Shown here: positions 52,590 through 62,308 of the stretch, piece by piece | Numbering within the stretch: the stretch's first letter is position 1 | Layout: every line of letters starts with the position of its first letter | Notes under the pieces: model-generated | What the model saw: only the letters and a program-made list of their open reading frames with translations | What the model was told of the DNA's origin: nothing | Databases searched by the model: none | Assembly: GCF_025244905.1 (NCBI RefSeq) | Contig: NZ_CP104285.1 | Span: 496,001-560,000, forward strand | Length of the DNA stretch: 64,000 nt | Origin: Enterobacter mori | Lineage (GTDB): Bacteria > Pseudomonadota > Gammaproteobacteria > Enterobacterales > Enterobacteriaceae | Direction of reading: 5' to 3' | Program-made: the position numbers and the translations under genes

Positions 52590-52993
52590 GCGAACCTCTC
52601 CGTTGCCTTACGCTGCAGCCGCCGCTGGCCCGGCCCGGTGAGGGCAAGGGTGGTGAAGATAATCAGCAGCAGCCAGCCAAACTGCCCTTCGGCAATCGAC
52701 CAGTTCGGGTGCACCGCCAGCATCGCCACAAGCAGCACGGCGATAATCGGCAGGCACGCCAGGCGGGTGTACACGCCCGCAATGATAAATAGCGGGCAGA
52801 TCGCCTCGGCGACGATCGCCGGGATCAGGCTCGCGTACGGCCCTAAGCCGAACGGATCTTCAATGCGCGTCAGCTCTTCGCTGAAGTGCAGCACCTTCGG
52901 CAGGCCGTGCACGTAGAGCAGCAGCAGGCTGCCGGTCAGGCGCAGGAAGAACAGCCCCAGGTCGACCCGGGGCGGCATAGTGGTGTTTTTCAT
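52586..52993 (-). CDS. DoxX-family membrane protein
   Basis: A 135-residue protein with about four membrane segments and the DoxX/TQO-small-subunit family pattern (LGLFFLRLTGSLLLLYVHGLPK at the start, with the VHGLPK segment typical). It overlaps the amidohydrolase stop by one base and the MFS gene by four, so it is translationally coupled to both. Members are linked to redox or thiol stress, but the function here is unknown. Confidence 0.85.
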   Translation of the reverse strand: MKNTTMPPRVDLGLFFLRLTGSLLLLYVHGLPKVLHFSEELTRIEDPFGLGPYASLIPAIVAEAICPLFIIAGVYTRLACLPIIAVLLVAMLAVHPNWSIAEGQFGWLLLIIFTTLALTGPGQRRLQRKATERFA

Positions 52994-54864
52994 CAGAATG
53001 CAAAGCAGCTGCAGCCCAGCGCCCCCCAGAAAGCGTTATCGTCGGACACCGGCATCGCTGACGTGCGGGCGAAATCATGCTGGTGGCTGTGAACCCCGCA
53101 CGGGCCGCTGCAGTGGTGAACGGCGCTCATGCCCACGCGTGCGGCCTGCGGCGGCGCGCTGCGGTAGTGGCCCGGCACCTTCACCACCGGGGACCACTCG
53201 GGCAGAACCGGAATGGCAGGCGGGGCGAGCGGGCCAAAGCTGCCTGCGGCGTAGACGATGTCGCCGTTCACCACCGTGAGAACGGACTCGATCCCCTTGA
53301 TCTCCTCTTCCGGCACGCGGAAGTAGTCTTTGCTCAGCACGGCCAGGTCCGCGAGCTGGCCGACCTTGATCTGCCCCTTCTGGTTCTGCTCGCTGGAGAA
53401 CCACGCGCTGCCCTGGGTCCAGAGCATCAGGGCGGTGTCGCGATCCAGACGGGCGCTGTGATCGTACATCTGCATCCCGCCGACGGTGCGGCCGGAGACC
53501 AGCCAGTAGAGCGCGGTCCACGGGTTGTAGCTCGCCACGCGGGTGGCATCGGTGCCTAAGCCCACCGGCACGCCGGTCTCGAGCATTTTTGCCACCGGCG
53601 GCGTGTGGCGGGTGGCTTCGATACCGTAGCGCTCGGCAAAGTATTCCCCCTGGAAGGCCATGCGGTGCTGCACGGCAATGCCGCCGCCCAGTTCTTTGAT
53701 GCGGTCGATGTTGGCCTGCGACACGGTTTCGGCGTGGTCGAAGAACCAGTGCAGGCCGTTGAACGGAATGTCGCGGTTCACCTTCTCGAACACGTCCAGC
53801 ATGCGGCTGATGGACTCGTTATAGGTGGCGTGCAGGCGGAACGGCCAGCGGTGCTCCACCAGATGGCGCACCACGCGCTCCAGCTCGTCCTCCATGCCCG
53901 GCGCGAGGTCAGGGCGCGGTTCGAGGAAGTCTTCAAAATCGGCGGCGGAGAAGACCAGCATCTCGCCCGCGCCGTTGTGGCGGAAGAAGTCGCTGCCCTG
54001 GCCCGGCGTGAGCATGTCGGTCCATTTTTCAAAGTCTTCCAGCTCGTGGCCCGGACGCTGGGTAAAGAGGTTGTAGGCGATGCGGATGGTCATCTGCTTT
54101 TTCTCGTGCAGCTCGGCGATCACCTCGTAATCTTCCGGGTAGTTCTGAAAGCCGCCGCCCGCGTCGATGGCGCTGGTCAGCCCCAGACGGTTCAGCTCGC
54201 GCATGAACTGGCGCGTGGAGTTGACCTGCTGCTCCAGCGGCAGCTTCGGTCCTTTTGCCAGCGTGGCGTAGAGGATCATGGCGTTCGGACGGGCAATCAG
54301 CATCCCGGTCGGGTTGCCGTTGGCGTCGCGCTGGATCTCCCCGCCCGGCGGGTTTGGCGTGTCTTTGGTGTAGCCGACCACCTTCAGCGCGGCGCGGTTG
54401 AGCAGGGCGCGGTCGTACAGGTGCAGGATGAAGACCGGGGTGTCCGGCGCGGCGTCGTTGATCTCGTCCAGGGTTGGCATGCGGCGCTCGGCAAACTGGA
54501 ACTCGCTCCAGCCGCCCACCACGCGAACCCACTGGGGCGACGGCGTGCGCAGGGCCTGCTCTTTCAGCATCCGCAGGGCATCGGCCAGCGACGGCACGCC
54601 TTCCCAGCGCAGCTCGAGGTTGTAGTTCAGCCCGCCGCGAATCAGGTGCAGGTGCGAGTCGTTGAGACCGGGGATAGCGGTGTGGCCTTTTAAGTCGACC
54701 ACTTTGGTGCCGTCGCCGTGGTGTTGCATCACCCCGGCGACGGTACCCACTTCCAGGAATTTCCCGTCGCGCACGGCAACGGCTTCCGCGACGGGGTTCT
54801 CGCGATCGACGGTGTGAAACTGGCCGTTAACCAGAATGAGATCAGCTTTACCGAGGGTAACCAT
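52993..54864 (-). CDS. YtcJ-like metal-dependent amidohydrolase
   Basis: Amidohydrolase-superfamily enzyme (YtcJ-like, N-acyl-amide or formamide deformylase group) of 623 residues. Metal-site motifs are GLNDSHLHLI near residue 68 and the later H-containing FDHAETVSQAN and LGTDATRVASYNPW. The C-terminus (residues ~580-623) is unusually Cys/His-rich (HHCSGPCGVHSHQHD), a possible metal-binding tail. First gene of the minus-strand operon. Divergent from the isochorismatase-like hydrolase across a palindrome-rich region. Confidence 0.88.
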   Translation of the reverse strand: MVTLGKADLILVNGQFHTVDRENPVAEAVAVRDGKFLEVGTVAGVMQHHGDGTKVVDLKGHTAIPGLNDSHLHLIRGGLNYNLELRWEGVPSLADALRMLKEQALRTPSPQWVRVVGGWSEFQFAERRMPTLDEINDAAPDTPVFILHLYDRALLNRAALKVVGYTKDTPNPPGGEIQRDANGNPTGMLIARPNAMILYATLAKGPKLPLEQQVNSTRQFMRELNRLGLTSAIDAGGGFQNYPEDYEVIAELHEKKQMTIRIAYNLFTQRPGHELEDFEKWTDMLTPGQGSDFFRHNGAGEMLVFSAADFEDFLEPRPDLAPGMEDELERVVRHLVEHRWPFRLHATYNESISRMLDVFEKVNRDIPFNGLHWFFDHAETVSQANIDRIKELGGGIAVQHRMAFQGEYFAERYGIEATRHTPPVAKMLETGVPVGLGTDATRVASYNPWTALYWLVSGRTVGGMQMYDHSARLDRDTALMLWTQGSAWFSSEQNQKGQIKVGQLADLAVLSKDYFRVPEEEIKGIESVLTVVNGDIVYAAGSFGPLAPPAIPVLPEWSPVVKVPGHYRSAPPQAARVGMSAVHHCSGPCGVHSHQHDFARTSAMPVSDDNAFWGALGCSCFAF

Positions 54865-54925
54865 AATAGCTCCAGACTAAGAGGGGAATGGTCAGGATTA
54901 TGGGAACCGGTTTCGGCAAAGATCC

Positions 54926-54981
54926 AGTTATACAATAGGATAGGTATACCAAAGTATAACTATACCTAAGGTTAACTATAC
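54926..54981. promoter_or_regulatory. Palindromic TATAC-repeat operator region between divergent operons
   Basis: AGTTATAC (54926-54933) and GTATAACT (54954-54961) are exact inverted repeats 20 bp apart. GGTATACC (54943-54950) is a perfect palindrome between them, and GTTAACTATAC follows at 54971. The cluster lies 60 bp upstream of the amidohydrolase start and ~100 bp upstream of the hydrolase. Several binding sites for one regulator are likely; which regulator is unknown. Confidence 0.55.
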
Positions 54982-55082
54982 GAAGAGATAATTACGCCCA
55001 GGCGCGATAAACCGCAGGATGAGGGGGACTTTATCGCCGTGGCGATCGCGGCGATTTCTACCCTTAACCACTGGAAAATGCT

Positions 55083-55769
55083 ATGACCTCTTCAAAGCTC
55101 GAAGTGCTGACCCCTGCGAACTGTCAGATCATCTTTATCGATCACCAGCCACAGATGGCGTTTGGCGTGCAGTCCATTGACCGCCAGGTGCTGAAAAACA
55201 ACACCGTGGCGCTGGCGAAAGCGGCCAACGTGTTCAACATCCCGACCATCATCACCACCGTTGAGACCGAAAGCTTCTCCGGTAACACCTATCCGGAGCT
55301 GCTGGACGTGTTCCCGGGCCAGGACATTCTGGAGCGTACCTCCATGAACTCATGGGACGACCAGAAGGTGCGTGACGCGCTGAAGGCCAACGGCAAGAAG
55401 AAGGTGGTGGTTGCCGGTCTGTGGACCGAAGTGTGCAACAACAGCTTCGCCCTGTGCGCGATGCTGGAAGGCGACTACGAAATTTATATGGTGGCGGACG
55501 CGTCCGGCGGCACCTCCAAAGAAGCCCACGACTTCGCGATGCAGCGCATGATCCAGGCGGGCGTGATCCCGGTCACCTGGCAGCAGGTGATGCTGGAGTG
55601 GCAGCGCGACTGGGCGCGTAAAGAGACCTACACCGCGGTGATGGATATCGTGCGCGAGCACTCCGGCGCGTACGGCATGGGCGTGGATTACGCCTACACC
55701 ATGGTGCACAAAGCGCCGTCTCGCCAGAAGAGCGAGCACCGCACCTTAGCGCCGGTCCCGGCTCGCTAA
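55083..55769 (+). CDS. Isochorismatase-like cysteine hydrolase (YcaC type)
   Basis: Isochorismatase-superfamily hydrolase of 228 residues, YcaC-like. The catalytic Asp is in FIDHQPQM, Lys in the KKKVVVAGLWTEVC region and the nucleophilic Cys in TEVCNNSFAL. No signal peptide. First gene of the plus-strand set that leads to the XapX proteins and signalling genes. It is divergent from the amidohydrolase operon. The substrate is unknown. Confidence 0.9.
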   Translation: MTSSKLEVLTPANCQIIFIDHQPQMAFGVQSIDRQVLKNNTVALAKAANVFNIPTIITTVETESFSGNTYPELLDVFPGQDILERTSMNSWDDQKVRDALKANGKKKVVVAGLWTEVCNNSFALCAMLEGDYEIYMVADASGGTSKEAHDFAMQRMIQAGVIPVTWQQVMLEWQRDWARKETYTAVMDIVREHSGAYGMGVDYAYTMVHKAPSRQKSEHRTLAPVPAR

Positions 55770-55830
55770 GTTCCCTCGGCGGGCTGGCCCCTCATCCGGC
55801 TCGCCGCTGCCTCTTTCTCTGGAGTTCACA

Positions 55831-56052
55831 ATGAGTACTGGGCTGATATCCCTTGCCGCAGGCGTGTTGATTGGCCTGATGTACGCCGTGCTGAAGGTGC
55901 GCTCCCCCGCGCCGCCCGCGCTGGCGCTGATTGGCCTGCTGGGGATGCTGGCGGGTGAACAGGCGACGCGCCATCTCTTATCCCGCGACGGCGCGCCCCC
56001 GCCTCAGGTGACCGTTCCGCAGGCCAACTCGCAGACGGGAGCGTCGTCATGA
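55831..56052 (+). CDS. XapX-domain small membrane protein
   Basis: A 73-residue protein with two hydrophobic segments and the XapX/DUF1427 pattern: SLAAGVLIGLMYAVLKVRSPAPPALALIG... and GMLAGEQ. It lies 61 bp after the hydrolase and overlaps the second XapX gene by ATGA. Small inner-membrane proteins of unknown function, often beside YcaC/amidohydrolase genes. Confidence 0.85.
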   Translation: MSTGLISLAAGVLIGLMYAVLKVRSPAPPALALIGLLGMLAGEQATRHLLSRDGAPPPQVTVPQANSQTGASS

Positions 56053-56312
56053 AAGCGTGGATAATTTCGCTGGTGTGCGGCGTGGGTGCTGGGGTAATTT
56101 ACGCTCTGCTCAACGTCCATTCCCCGGCACCGCCGGTTGTCGCCCTGCTTGGCCTGTTTGGCATGCTGGTGGGCGAACAGCTCATCCCGGTGGGACGACG
56201 TTTATTGAGTCGCGAACCGCTTACCCTCGCCTGGTTTCGTCACGAATGCGTACCGAAAATCAGCGGCACGGCGCCCCCTGCGCCCGCGAAGGACCCTCGC
56301 GACGTTAAATGA
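56049..56312 (+). CDS. Second XapX-domain small membrane protein
   Basis: An 87-residue paralogue of the preceding gene with the same SLVCGVGAGVIYALLNVHSP and GMLVGEQ segments. The two are probably a tandem duplication and may form a heteromer. Translationally coupled to the first copy, and to the following gene if the receiver starts at 56309. Confidence 0.85.
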   Translation: MKAWIISLVCGVGAGVIYALLNVHSPAPPVVALLGLFGMLVGEQLIPVGRRLLSREPLTLAWFRHECVPKISGTAPPAPAKDPRDVK

Positions 56313-56332
56313 CTGGTGAGAGGAAAAACAGC

Positions 56333-56713
56333 ATGACGCTGCCGTGGCGCATTGCCATCATTGATGACGAACGTTCCGTCCGCAGCGGGTTGAGTAATCT
56401 CCTGGAGTCGGAGGGCTATTCAACCGATACCTTTGATTCGGCAGAGGTATTTCTGAGCCATCCGCTTGCCCTGTCCGGCGCGGCGCTGGTGATCACCGAT
56501 ATCAAGCTGCGGGGCATGAGCGGCCTGGAGCTGTTTGACAAGCTGCGGCTGCTGGCCGTCCCCCCTCCGCCCGTGATCTTTATCTCCGGTCATGCTGATG
56601 AAAATATGCAGCGGTATGCTCTTAATCTGGGCGCCGCTGCTTTTTTGCGTAAGCCCATTAACATCGATATTCTGCTGGATCATATTCAGCGGGAGCTGGC
56701 CCGCCGACAATAA
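56333..56713 (+). CDS. Receiver-only response regulator
   Basis: A CheY-like single receiver of 126 residues: acidic pocket IIDDE at the start, phosphoacceptor Asp56 in VITDIKLRG, and the conserved Lys in LRKPINID. There is no output domain. The start at 56333 has AGAGGA upstream and sits a normal distance from the first strand; the ATG at 56309 overlaps xapX by ATGA and would add eight residues. It lies 9 bp before the giant sensor kinase and is its likely partner. Confidence 0.88.
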   Translation: MTLPWRIAIIDDERSVRSGLSNLLESEGYSTDTFDSAEVFLSHPLALSGAALVITDIKLRGMSGLELFDKLRLLAVPPPPVIFISGHADENMQRYALNLGAAAFLRKPINIDILLDHIQRELARRQ

Positions 56714-56722
56714 GGAACGCGG

Positions 56723-59700
56723 ATGAACGAACACGAGCAGCCTGCATTCTGGCCCGCCCAGGGAAATCTTCACCAGGGGCGGGTTTTTGTCCTTAAAGAG
56801 GATGTGATGTTTACCGTGCTGGCGCAGGAGGGCGGTATCGCCTGGATGCACGCGCGACATCCTCATTCCGGCGGCTCGTTCATTATCGCCACCGCGGTCA
56901 GCGACGAAGAGGAAGAGCGGGCCACCCGGCTGCTGAAAAACGAGTTTGCGCTGCGTGACGTGCTGCAGGACAGCTGGGCCATTCGCGCCGTCGCGTCCAC
57001 CCAGTACCGGGGACGCTTCGCGCTGGTGTACGCCCCGTTTGCGTTTGAGCTGCTGGCGCGGCGCGCGGGCAGGGCGATCTCGGGGATCGCGCGCTTTATC
57101 GAGCTGGCGATCCAGATCTGCGCCCCCCTGCGCCAGATGCACCTGCAAAACCTGATCCACGGCGATATCAAGCCCGGCAGCATTTTTATTCATCACGATG
57201 CCACCTGCCGTCTGGGCAGCTTTGGCCTCTCCTGCACGCTCTCCGATGCTTTCTCCCAGACCCGGCTTGCCGTTTCAGGCGGTACGCCCGCCTGGATGTC
57301 GCCGGAACACACCTCCCGCACCCGGCGACCCGTTGATAACCGCAGCGATCTCTACAGCCTCGGCATGGTGCTGTATGAACTTCTGACCGGCCGCCTGCCG
57401 TTTGAGCTGGGGGAGGACGACCAGACCAACTGGGCGCATTACCACATTGCCTCGGCGCCGCTGGCCCCGGATGCGATACGCCCGGACGTGCCGGGTATGC
57501 TGTCGACCATCATCCTCAAGCTGCTGGAAAAGCACCCCGATAACCGCTACCAGACGGTCGACGGGCTGATTGCCGACCTCCGCCGCTGCCAGGCGACGCT
57601 GAGCGGTGAGGGCGAGATCGTCGCCTTTACCCCCGGCCAGCAGGATCGCACCCCGGCGATCCATCTGGCGGACTCCCTGTTCGCGACGCATCCGCAGGCG
57701 AACGACGTCATTGCCGCGTTTGAGCGGGTGGGGCAGAACCGGGTGCCGGAGCTGATAACGATCGCCGGGCCGTCAGGGATCGGCAAATCCTCAATTATCG
57801 CGACGGCGCTCAAAACGCTGCAGCAGCGGACGGTGCTGCTGGCGGTGGGCAAAGTCGATCAGTTTTCGCCGTCTTTGCCCTACGGCGCATTAAGCTCCGC
57901 GTTCCGCACCCTGACGCTGCACCTGCTGGGGCTGCCGGCAGACGAGGTGGCGAAGTGGAAAATCCGCCTGTCTCGCGCCCTGGAGGGGCACGAGGCGCTG
58001 GCCGTGAGTCTGGTGCCCGAGCTGGGCCTGCTGCTCGAGAGCAAGCCGCGCTTCTCGGCGGATACGTTTTCCATTGATGCCCGGGCGCGCTTCAGCCATA
58101 TGGTGCTGGCGCTGGTGAAAACTTTTGCCTCGCAGGGCTGCCCGCTGGTGCTGGTGCTCGACGATCTCCAGTGGAGCGACGCCGCCAGCCTGCAAACGCT
58201 CAACTACCTGCTGGCGAACTGCGGCGCGATCCCGCTGCTGGTGGTGGTCGCTCACCGCGATATCGATTCCTTGTCCGACCCCGCACTGCAACAGCAGCTG
58301 ACGAGCCTGCCGGAGGCGGCGCAAAATGCGAGCGAAATTGTCCCGCAGGCGCTTTCCGTGAAAGCGGTGGCGCGCTGGCTGGCGACGGTCTTTCGCACCC
58401 GCAGTACGGCGACGACCGACCTCGCCACGCTAATCCATCAAAAAACCGGGGGCAACCCGCTCTTTGTACACGAGTTTTTCCGCCGCATTGTTGATGACGG
58501 CCTGGTGGTGCACAACAAATATCAGGACAAGTGGCACTACGATCTGCAGGCGATCCGCGCCCGGCATTACACTGAAAACGTCGTGACTCTGGTGCTGGAG
58601 CAGCTTGAAGAGCTGCCCGACGAGACGCGCCGCCTGCTGGGCAGCATCGCCTGCCTCGGCGGCACGGGCGAGATGGAAATGATCTGCCGCGTGGTCGGCA
58701 TGTCGATGGCGGAATTGCGCTATGCGCTGCACCCGGTGGTGATGGCCCAGCTCATCGTGCTGACGGAAAAAAAGTACGCCTTCACCCACGACCGGGTGCA
58801 GGAGGCGGCCTTTGCGCTGCTGGATCGGCATGAGAAAAGCCATATTCACCTGACGACCGCCAGCCTGCTGGCCGATGCCGCGCGTCAGGCGGCGGGGAAC
58901 GAGCTGCTGTTCCGCGCCGTTCACCACGTCACGGCCGCGCTGGACAGCGTCCAGCCCGCGCCGCAGCGGCAGATGTTCCGCGAGCTGAGCCTGCTGGCCG
59001 CGCGACGCGCGAAGCGTTCGGGGGATTACCCATCGGCGCTCAGCTATATCCAGACCGCCCGAGCGCTGGGCAACGCCGGGACGGTGTCAGACTTTATGCT
59101 CGATATCGAAGAGGCGGGCTGCGAGTTTGCGCTCGGCCATCTGGAGCGGACCCGCGAGCTGTGCGATGCGATCCTTGGCTGCCCCGGCGGGCTGACCGAA
59201 AAAGCGCTGGCGGCCAACCTGCTGGTGGAAGTCTACATTCGCCAGTCGGACAGTCGACTGGCGCTGGAGGCGGCGCTCTGCTGGCTGGGGATTTTTGGGA
59301 TCCAGATCGGCCGCCACCCGGAGGACGCCGACTGCGACGAGGCCTGGGAACGCTTCTGCAACCGCACGGGCGACGCGCCGCAAACCCTTTTTGCCCCGCT
59401 CTCGCGGATGGATAATCCGGAAACCGAAGCGGTGATGAACCTGCTCTACAGCGCCAGCATTTGCGCCAGCTTCATCTGCCCGCGTCTGCACTTTTTACTG
59501 CTCTGCCGCATGATGCACCTGACCCTCGATCACGGCATTACCGGCGCCTCCACCACGGCGATGGCCTGGTTTGGCGTGCTGATGGGCCACCGCTACGCCG
59601 AGTACCGCCTCGGGTTCCAGTACGGCACGCTGGCCCGCGAGCTGGTCAATCGCCACGGCTACGACGCGTTCGAAGCCAAAACCCTGCTGCCGCTCGACCA

Positions 59701-62305
59701 GCTCAGCGTCTGGACCCAGCCTTTATCGTTTACCATCGAGTGCGCGAAAGCCTGCTTTACCTCGGCGGTGACCCACGGGGATATGACGATGGCCTGCTTT
59801 GCGGCCTGCCACCAGGTTATTAACTTCCTCTCGCGGGGCGATCACCTGGACGGGGTGCTGACCAGCATCGATCGCGGCCTGGCGTTCGTGCGTAAAACCC
59901 ACTTCCAGGATGTGGAAACCATTTTGATGGTCCAGCGCGGCTACGTTGAGTTTTTGTGCACGCCGGTCATCGGCACCTGGACCGCGTCGCAGGTGCTGCC
60001 CGAGGCGCTGCTGCCCGCGTCCCCGGAGCAGGCGCCGGAGCAGACCTCCACCATGCTGTTCTGGTACTGGCTCTACCGCGGCATGGCGCACTTTACCTGC
60101 GGCGAATATGCCGACGCGCAGGCGGATCTGGAGACGGCGGGGTGGTACGCGTGGTCTGCGCCGGGCCACATCCATCTGCTGGATTACCATCTCTACAGCG
60201 CCCTGGCGCTTTCCCGTCAGCTGACGCCGGAGACCTTCTCGGCGAATCATCGCCGCAGCATTCACGCCCACTACGACAAAATCGCCCTCTGGGCACGCAT
60301 CAATCCCGGCACGTTCGCGGATAAAGAGGCGCTGATCTACGCCGAAATCGTGCGTCTGGACGGGATGAACAGCATTGCGCTTGAGCAGTATGAGAAGGCG
60401 GTCCGGCTCTCCCGCGAGGGCGGCTTTAACCCCATTAACGCCCTGGCCCACGAGCTGGCGGGGCGCTTCGCGCTGGCCTGCGGCTACCCGACCGCCTCGG
60501 ACGCACATTTCCGCGGCGCAATTGCCGCCTGGGGTCGGGCGGGCGCGCAGGCGAAGGTGTGCCAGCTGGAGCAGGATTTCCCGCACCTGCTGGCCTCCGG
60601 GCAGGCCAGCGCCTACGACACGGTGGCGTTCGCCCAGAACGAGACGATCCGCGATCTGCAAAGCGTCATCAAAGCCTCCCGCGCGCTGTCGGAAGAGATC
60701 AATCTCGAGCGCTTAATCGAAAATCTGATGACTATCCTGCTCGAACGCGCCGGGGCGCAGCGCGGCCTGCTGCTTCGCGTGAGCGATAACCTCATCCCGG
60801 AGATCGAGGCCAGCGCCTGGACCAGCACCGAAGGCGTGCGGGTGCGGATCCTGAAAGACGTGCCGACGGTGACCGACATGCCCCTGTCGGTGCTCGCGGC
60901 GGTGATCCGCACCGGGCAGGAGATCCGCACCGGCAGACCGGAAGAGTTCCATCCCTTCAGTCAGGACCCTTATCTGGTGACCTCGGGGGCGGCGGTCATG
61001 TGCGTCCCGATGTTCAAACAGGCGCGGCTGGTGGGGGTGCTTTACCTGGAAAACCGCCTGATGCCGGAGGTTTTCACTGCCGAGCATTCGCGGGTGGTGA
61101 GCCTGCTGGGGGCGCAGGCCGCGGTATCCCTGGAGACGGCGCGGCTGTACGCCGAGCTGCTGGCGGAGAACATCCAGCGCCGCCGGGTGGAAAAAGAGCT
61201 GCGCGCCAGCCAGACCTCGCTGATGCTGGGCGAGCAGATCAGCCACACCGGCAGCTGGCGCTGGGAGCTGGAGCAGGATCTGATGTTTGTCTCGGAGGAG
61301 TACGCCCGCATCCTCGGCCTGCCCGAGCAGCAAAAGACGATCTCCATGGCGGAGTTTTTGACCTTCGTTCATGAGGACGATTACGCCCGCATCAGCGCCA
61401 TCGTCACCCAGAGCGTGCGGGAAGGGCTCTCGATGCGCGCGGAGTTTCGGGTTAAGCGTACCGACGGCTCAACGCGCTATATCCTCGGGATTGGCGATCC
61501 GGTGGGCGTGGGCAGCGAGGTGAACGAGTACTACGGCATCATTACCGATATCACCAGCCAGCGCGCCGCGGAGGATGCCATGCGGGTGGCGCAGGCGGAA
61601 CTGGCGCGGGTGTCGCGGGCCACCACCGTCGGACAGTTAACCTCCTCTATCGCCCACGAGATCAACCAGCCGCTGATGTCCATCGTTTCTAACGCCGGGG
61701 CGAGCCTGCGCTGGCTTAACCGCGAACCCGCCCGGCTGGATAAAGTGCGGGAAGGGCTGGAGGAGATCGCCGCGGAAGGCGCGCGGGCGGGGGAGATCAT
61801 TCGCAGCATTCAGTCCCTGACGCGCAAGCAGGAGCCCACCTTCGCGCGCATCGATCTGCACTATCTGATCCACCATATCATCACGCTTTCGCGCAGCGAG
61901 CTGGAGCAGCGACACATTAGCGTTGATTATCTGTTGAAGGCGCAGGACAGCTTTATCACTGGCGATAGCGTGCAGATCCAGCAGGTGCTGCTCAACCTGG
62001 TGATGAATGCGGTGGAGGCGATGGCCGAGGTGAAGGATCGCGCCTGTACCATCACCCTCAGCACCGGCAACGCGGACGGAAAAGTGCTCGTTGAGATCGC
62101 CGATACCGGGAGCGGCATTGAGCCCGGGCGGCTGGAGCAGATTTTTGACTCGTTCTACTCCACCAAGCCACAGGGGATGGGGATGGGGCTGACCATCAGC
62201 GCCAGCATCATCGAGCGCCACTGCGGGAAGCTGAGCGCGCGCCGCCGGGAGCCTTACGGCACGGTGTTCGCGTTTGCGCTGCCGCTGGCGGCGCAGGAAG
62301 GGTAA
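56723..62305 (+). CDS. Giant kinase-like/AAA ATPase/GAF/PAS hybrid sensor histidine kinase
   Basis: A 1,860-residue cytoplasmic multidomain sensor: Ser/Thr-kinase-like domain (~15-290), AAA/ORC ATPase (~320-620, Walker A GPSGIGKSS at 349-357, Walker B LVLVLDDLQW), a helical TPR-like region (~720-1300), GAF (~1325-1480), PAS (~1505-1620), HisKA (phospho-His1645 in IAHEINQPL) and HATPase (N box NLVMNAVEA, G boxes DTGSG and GMGMGL). The kinase-like part keeps HGDIKP (146-151) but has SFG (166-168) instead of DFG and no evident beta-3 lysine, so it may be inactive. The histidine kinase looks intact. Confidence 0.93.
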   Translation: MNEHEQPAFWPAQGNLHQGRVFVLKEDVMFTVLAQEGGIAWMHARHPHSGGSFIIATAVSDEEEERATRLLKNEFALRDVLQDSWAIRAVASTQYRGRFALVYAPFAFELLARRAGRAISGIARFIELAIQICAPLRQMHLQNLIHGDIKPGSIFIHHDATCRLGSFGLSCTLSDAFSQTRLAVSGGTPAWMSPEHTSRTRRPVDNRSDLYSLGMVLYELLTGRLPFELGEDDQTNWAHYHIASAPLAPDAIRPDVPGMLSTIILKLLEKHPDNRYQTVDGLIADLRRCQATLSGEGEIVAFTPGQQDRTPAIHLADSLFATHPQANDVIAAFERVGQNRVPELITIAGPSGIGKSSIIATALKTLQQRTVLLAVGKVDQFSPSLPYGALSSAFRTLTLHLLGLPADEVAKWKIRLSRALEGHEALAVSLVPELGLLLESKPRFSADTFSIDARARFSHMVLALVKTFASQGCPLVLVLDDLQWSDAASLQTLNYLLANCGAIPLLVVVAHRDIDSLSDPALQQQLTSLPEAAQNASEIVPQALSVKAVARWLATVFRTRSTATTDLATLIHQKTGGNPLFVHEFFRRIVDDGLVVHNKYQDKWHYDLQAIRARHYTENVVTLVLEQLEELPDETRRLLGSIACLGGTGEMEMICRVVGMSMAELRYALHPVVMAQLIVLTEKKYAFTHDRVQEAAFALLDRHEKSHIHLTTASLLADAARQAAGNELLFRAVHHVTAALDSVQPAPQRQMFRELSLLAARRAKRSGDYPSALSYIQTARALGNAGTVSDFMLDIEEAGCEFALGHLERTRELCDAILGCPGGLTEKALAANLLVEVYIRQSDSRLALEAALCWLGIFGIQIGRHPEDADCDEAWERFCNRTGDAPQTLFAPLSRMDNPETEAVMNLLYSASICASFICPRLHFLLLCRMMHLTLDHGITGASTTAMAWFGVLMGHRYAEYRLGFQYGTLARELVNRHGYDAFEAKTLLPLDQLSVWTQPLSFTIECAKACFTSAVTHGDMTMACFAACHQVINFLSRGDHLDGVLTSIDRGLAFVRKTHFQDVETILMVQRGYVEFLCTPVIGTWTASQVLPEALLPASPEQAPEQTSTMLFWYWLYRGMAHFTCGEYADAQADLETAGWYAWSAPGHIHLLDYHLYSALALSRQLTPETFSANHRRSIHAHYDKIALWARINPGTFADKEALIYAEIVRLDGMNSIALEQYEKAVRLSREGGFNPINALAHELAGRFALACGYPTASDAHFRGAIAAWGRAGAQAKVCQLEQDFPHLLASGQASAYDTVAFAQNETIRDLQSVIKASRALSEEINLERLIENLMTILLERAGAQRGLLLRVSDNLIPEIEASAWTSTEGVRVRILKDVPTVTDMPLSVLAAVIRTGQEIRTGRPEEFHPFSQDPYLVTSGAAVMCVPMFKQARLVGVLYLENRLMPEVFTAEHSRVVSLLGAQAAVSLETARLYAELLAENIQRRRVEKELRASQTSLMLGEQISHTGSWRWELEQDLMFVSEEYARILGLPEQQKTISMAEFLTFVHEDDYARISAIVTQSVREGLSMRAEFRVKRTDGSTRYILGIGDPVGVGSEVNEYYGIITDITSQRAAEDAMRVAQAELARVSRATTVGQLTSSIAHEINQPLMSIVSNAGASLRWLNREPARLDKVREGLEEIAAEGARAGEIIRSIQSLTRKQEPTFARIDLHYLIHHIITLSRSELEQRHISVDYLLKAQDSFITGDSVQIQQVLLNLVMNAVEAMAEVKDRACTITLSTGNADGKVLVEIADTGSGIEPGRLEQIFDSFYSTKPQGMGMGLTISASIIERHCGKLSARRREPYGTVFAFALPLAAQEG

Positions 62306-62308
62306 AGG

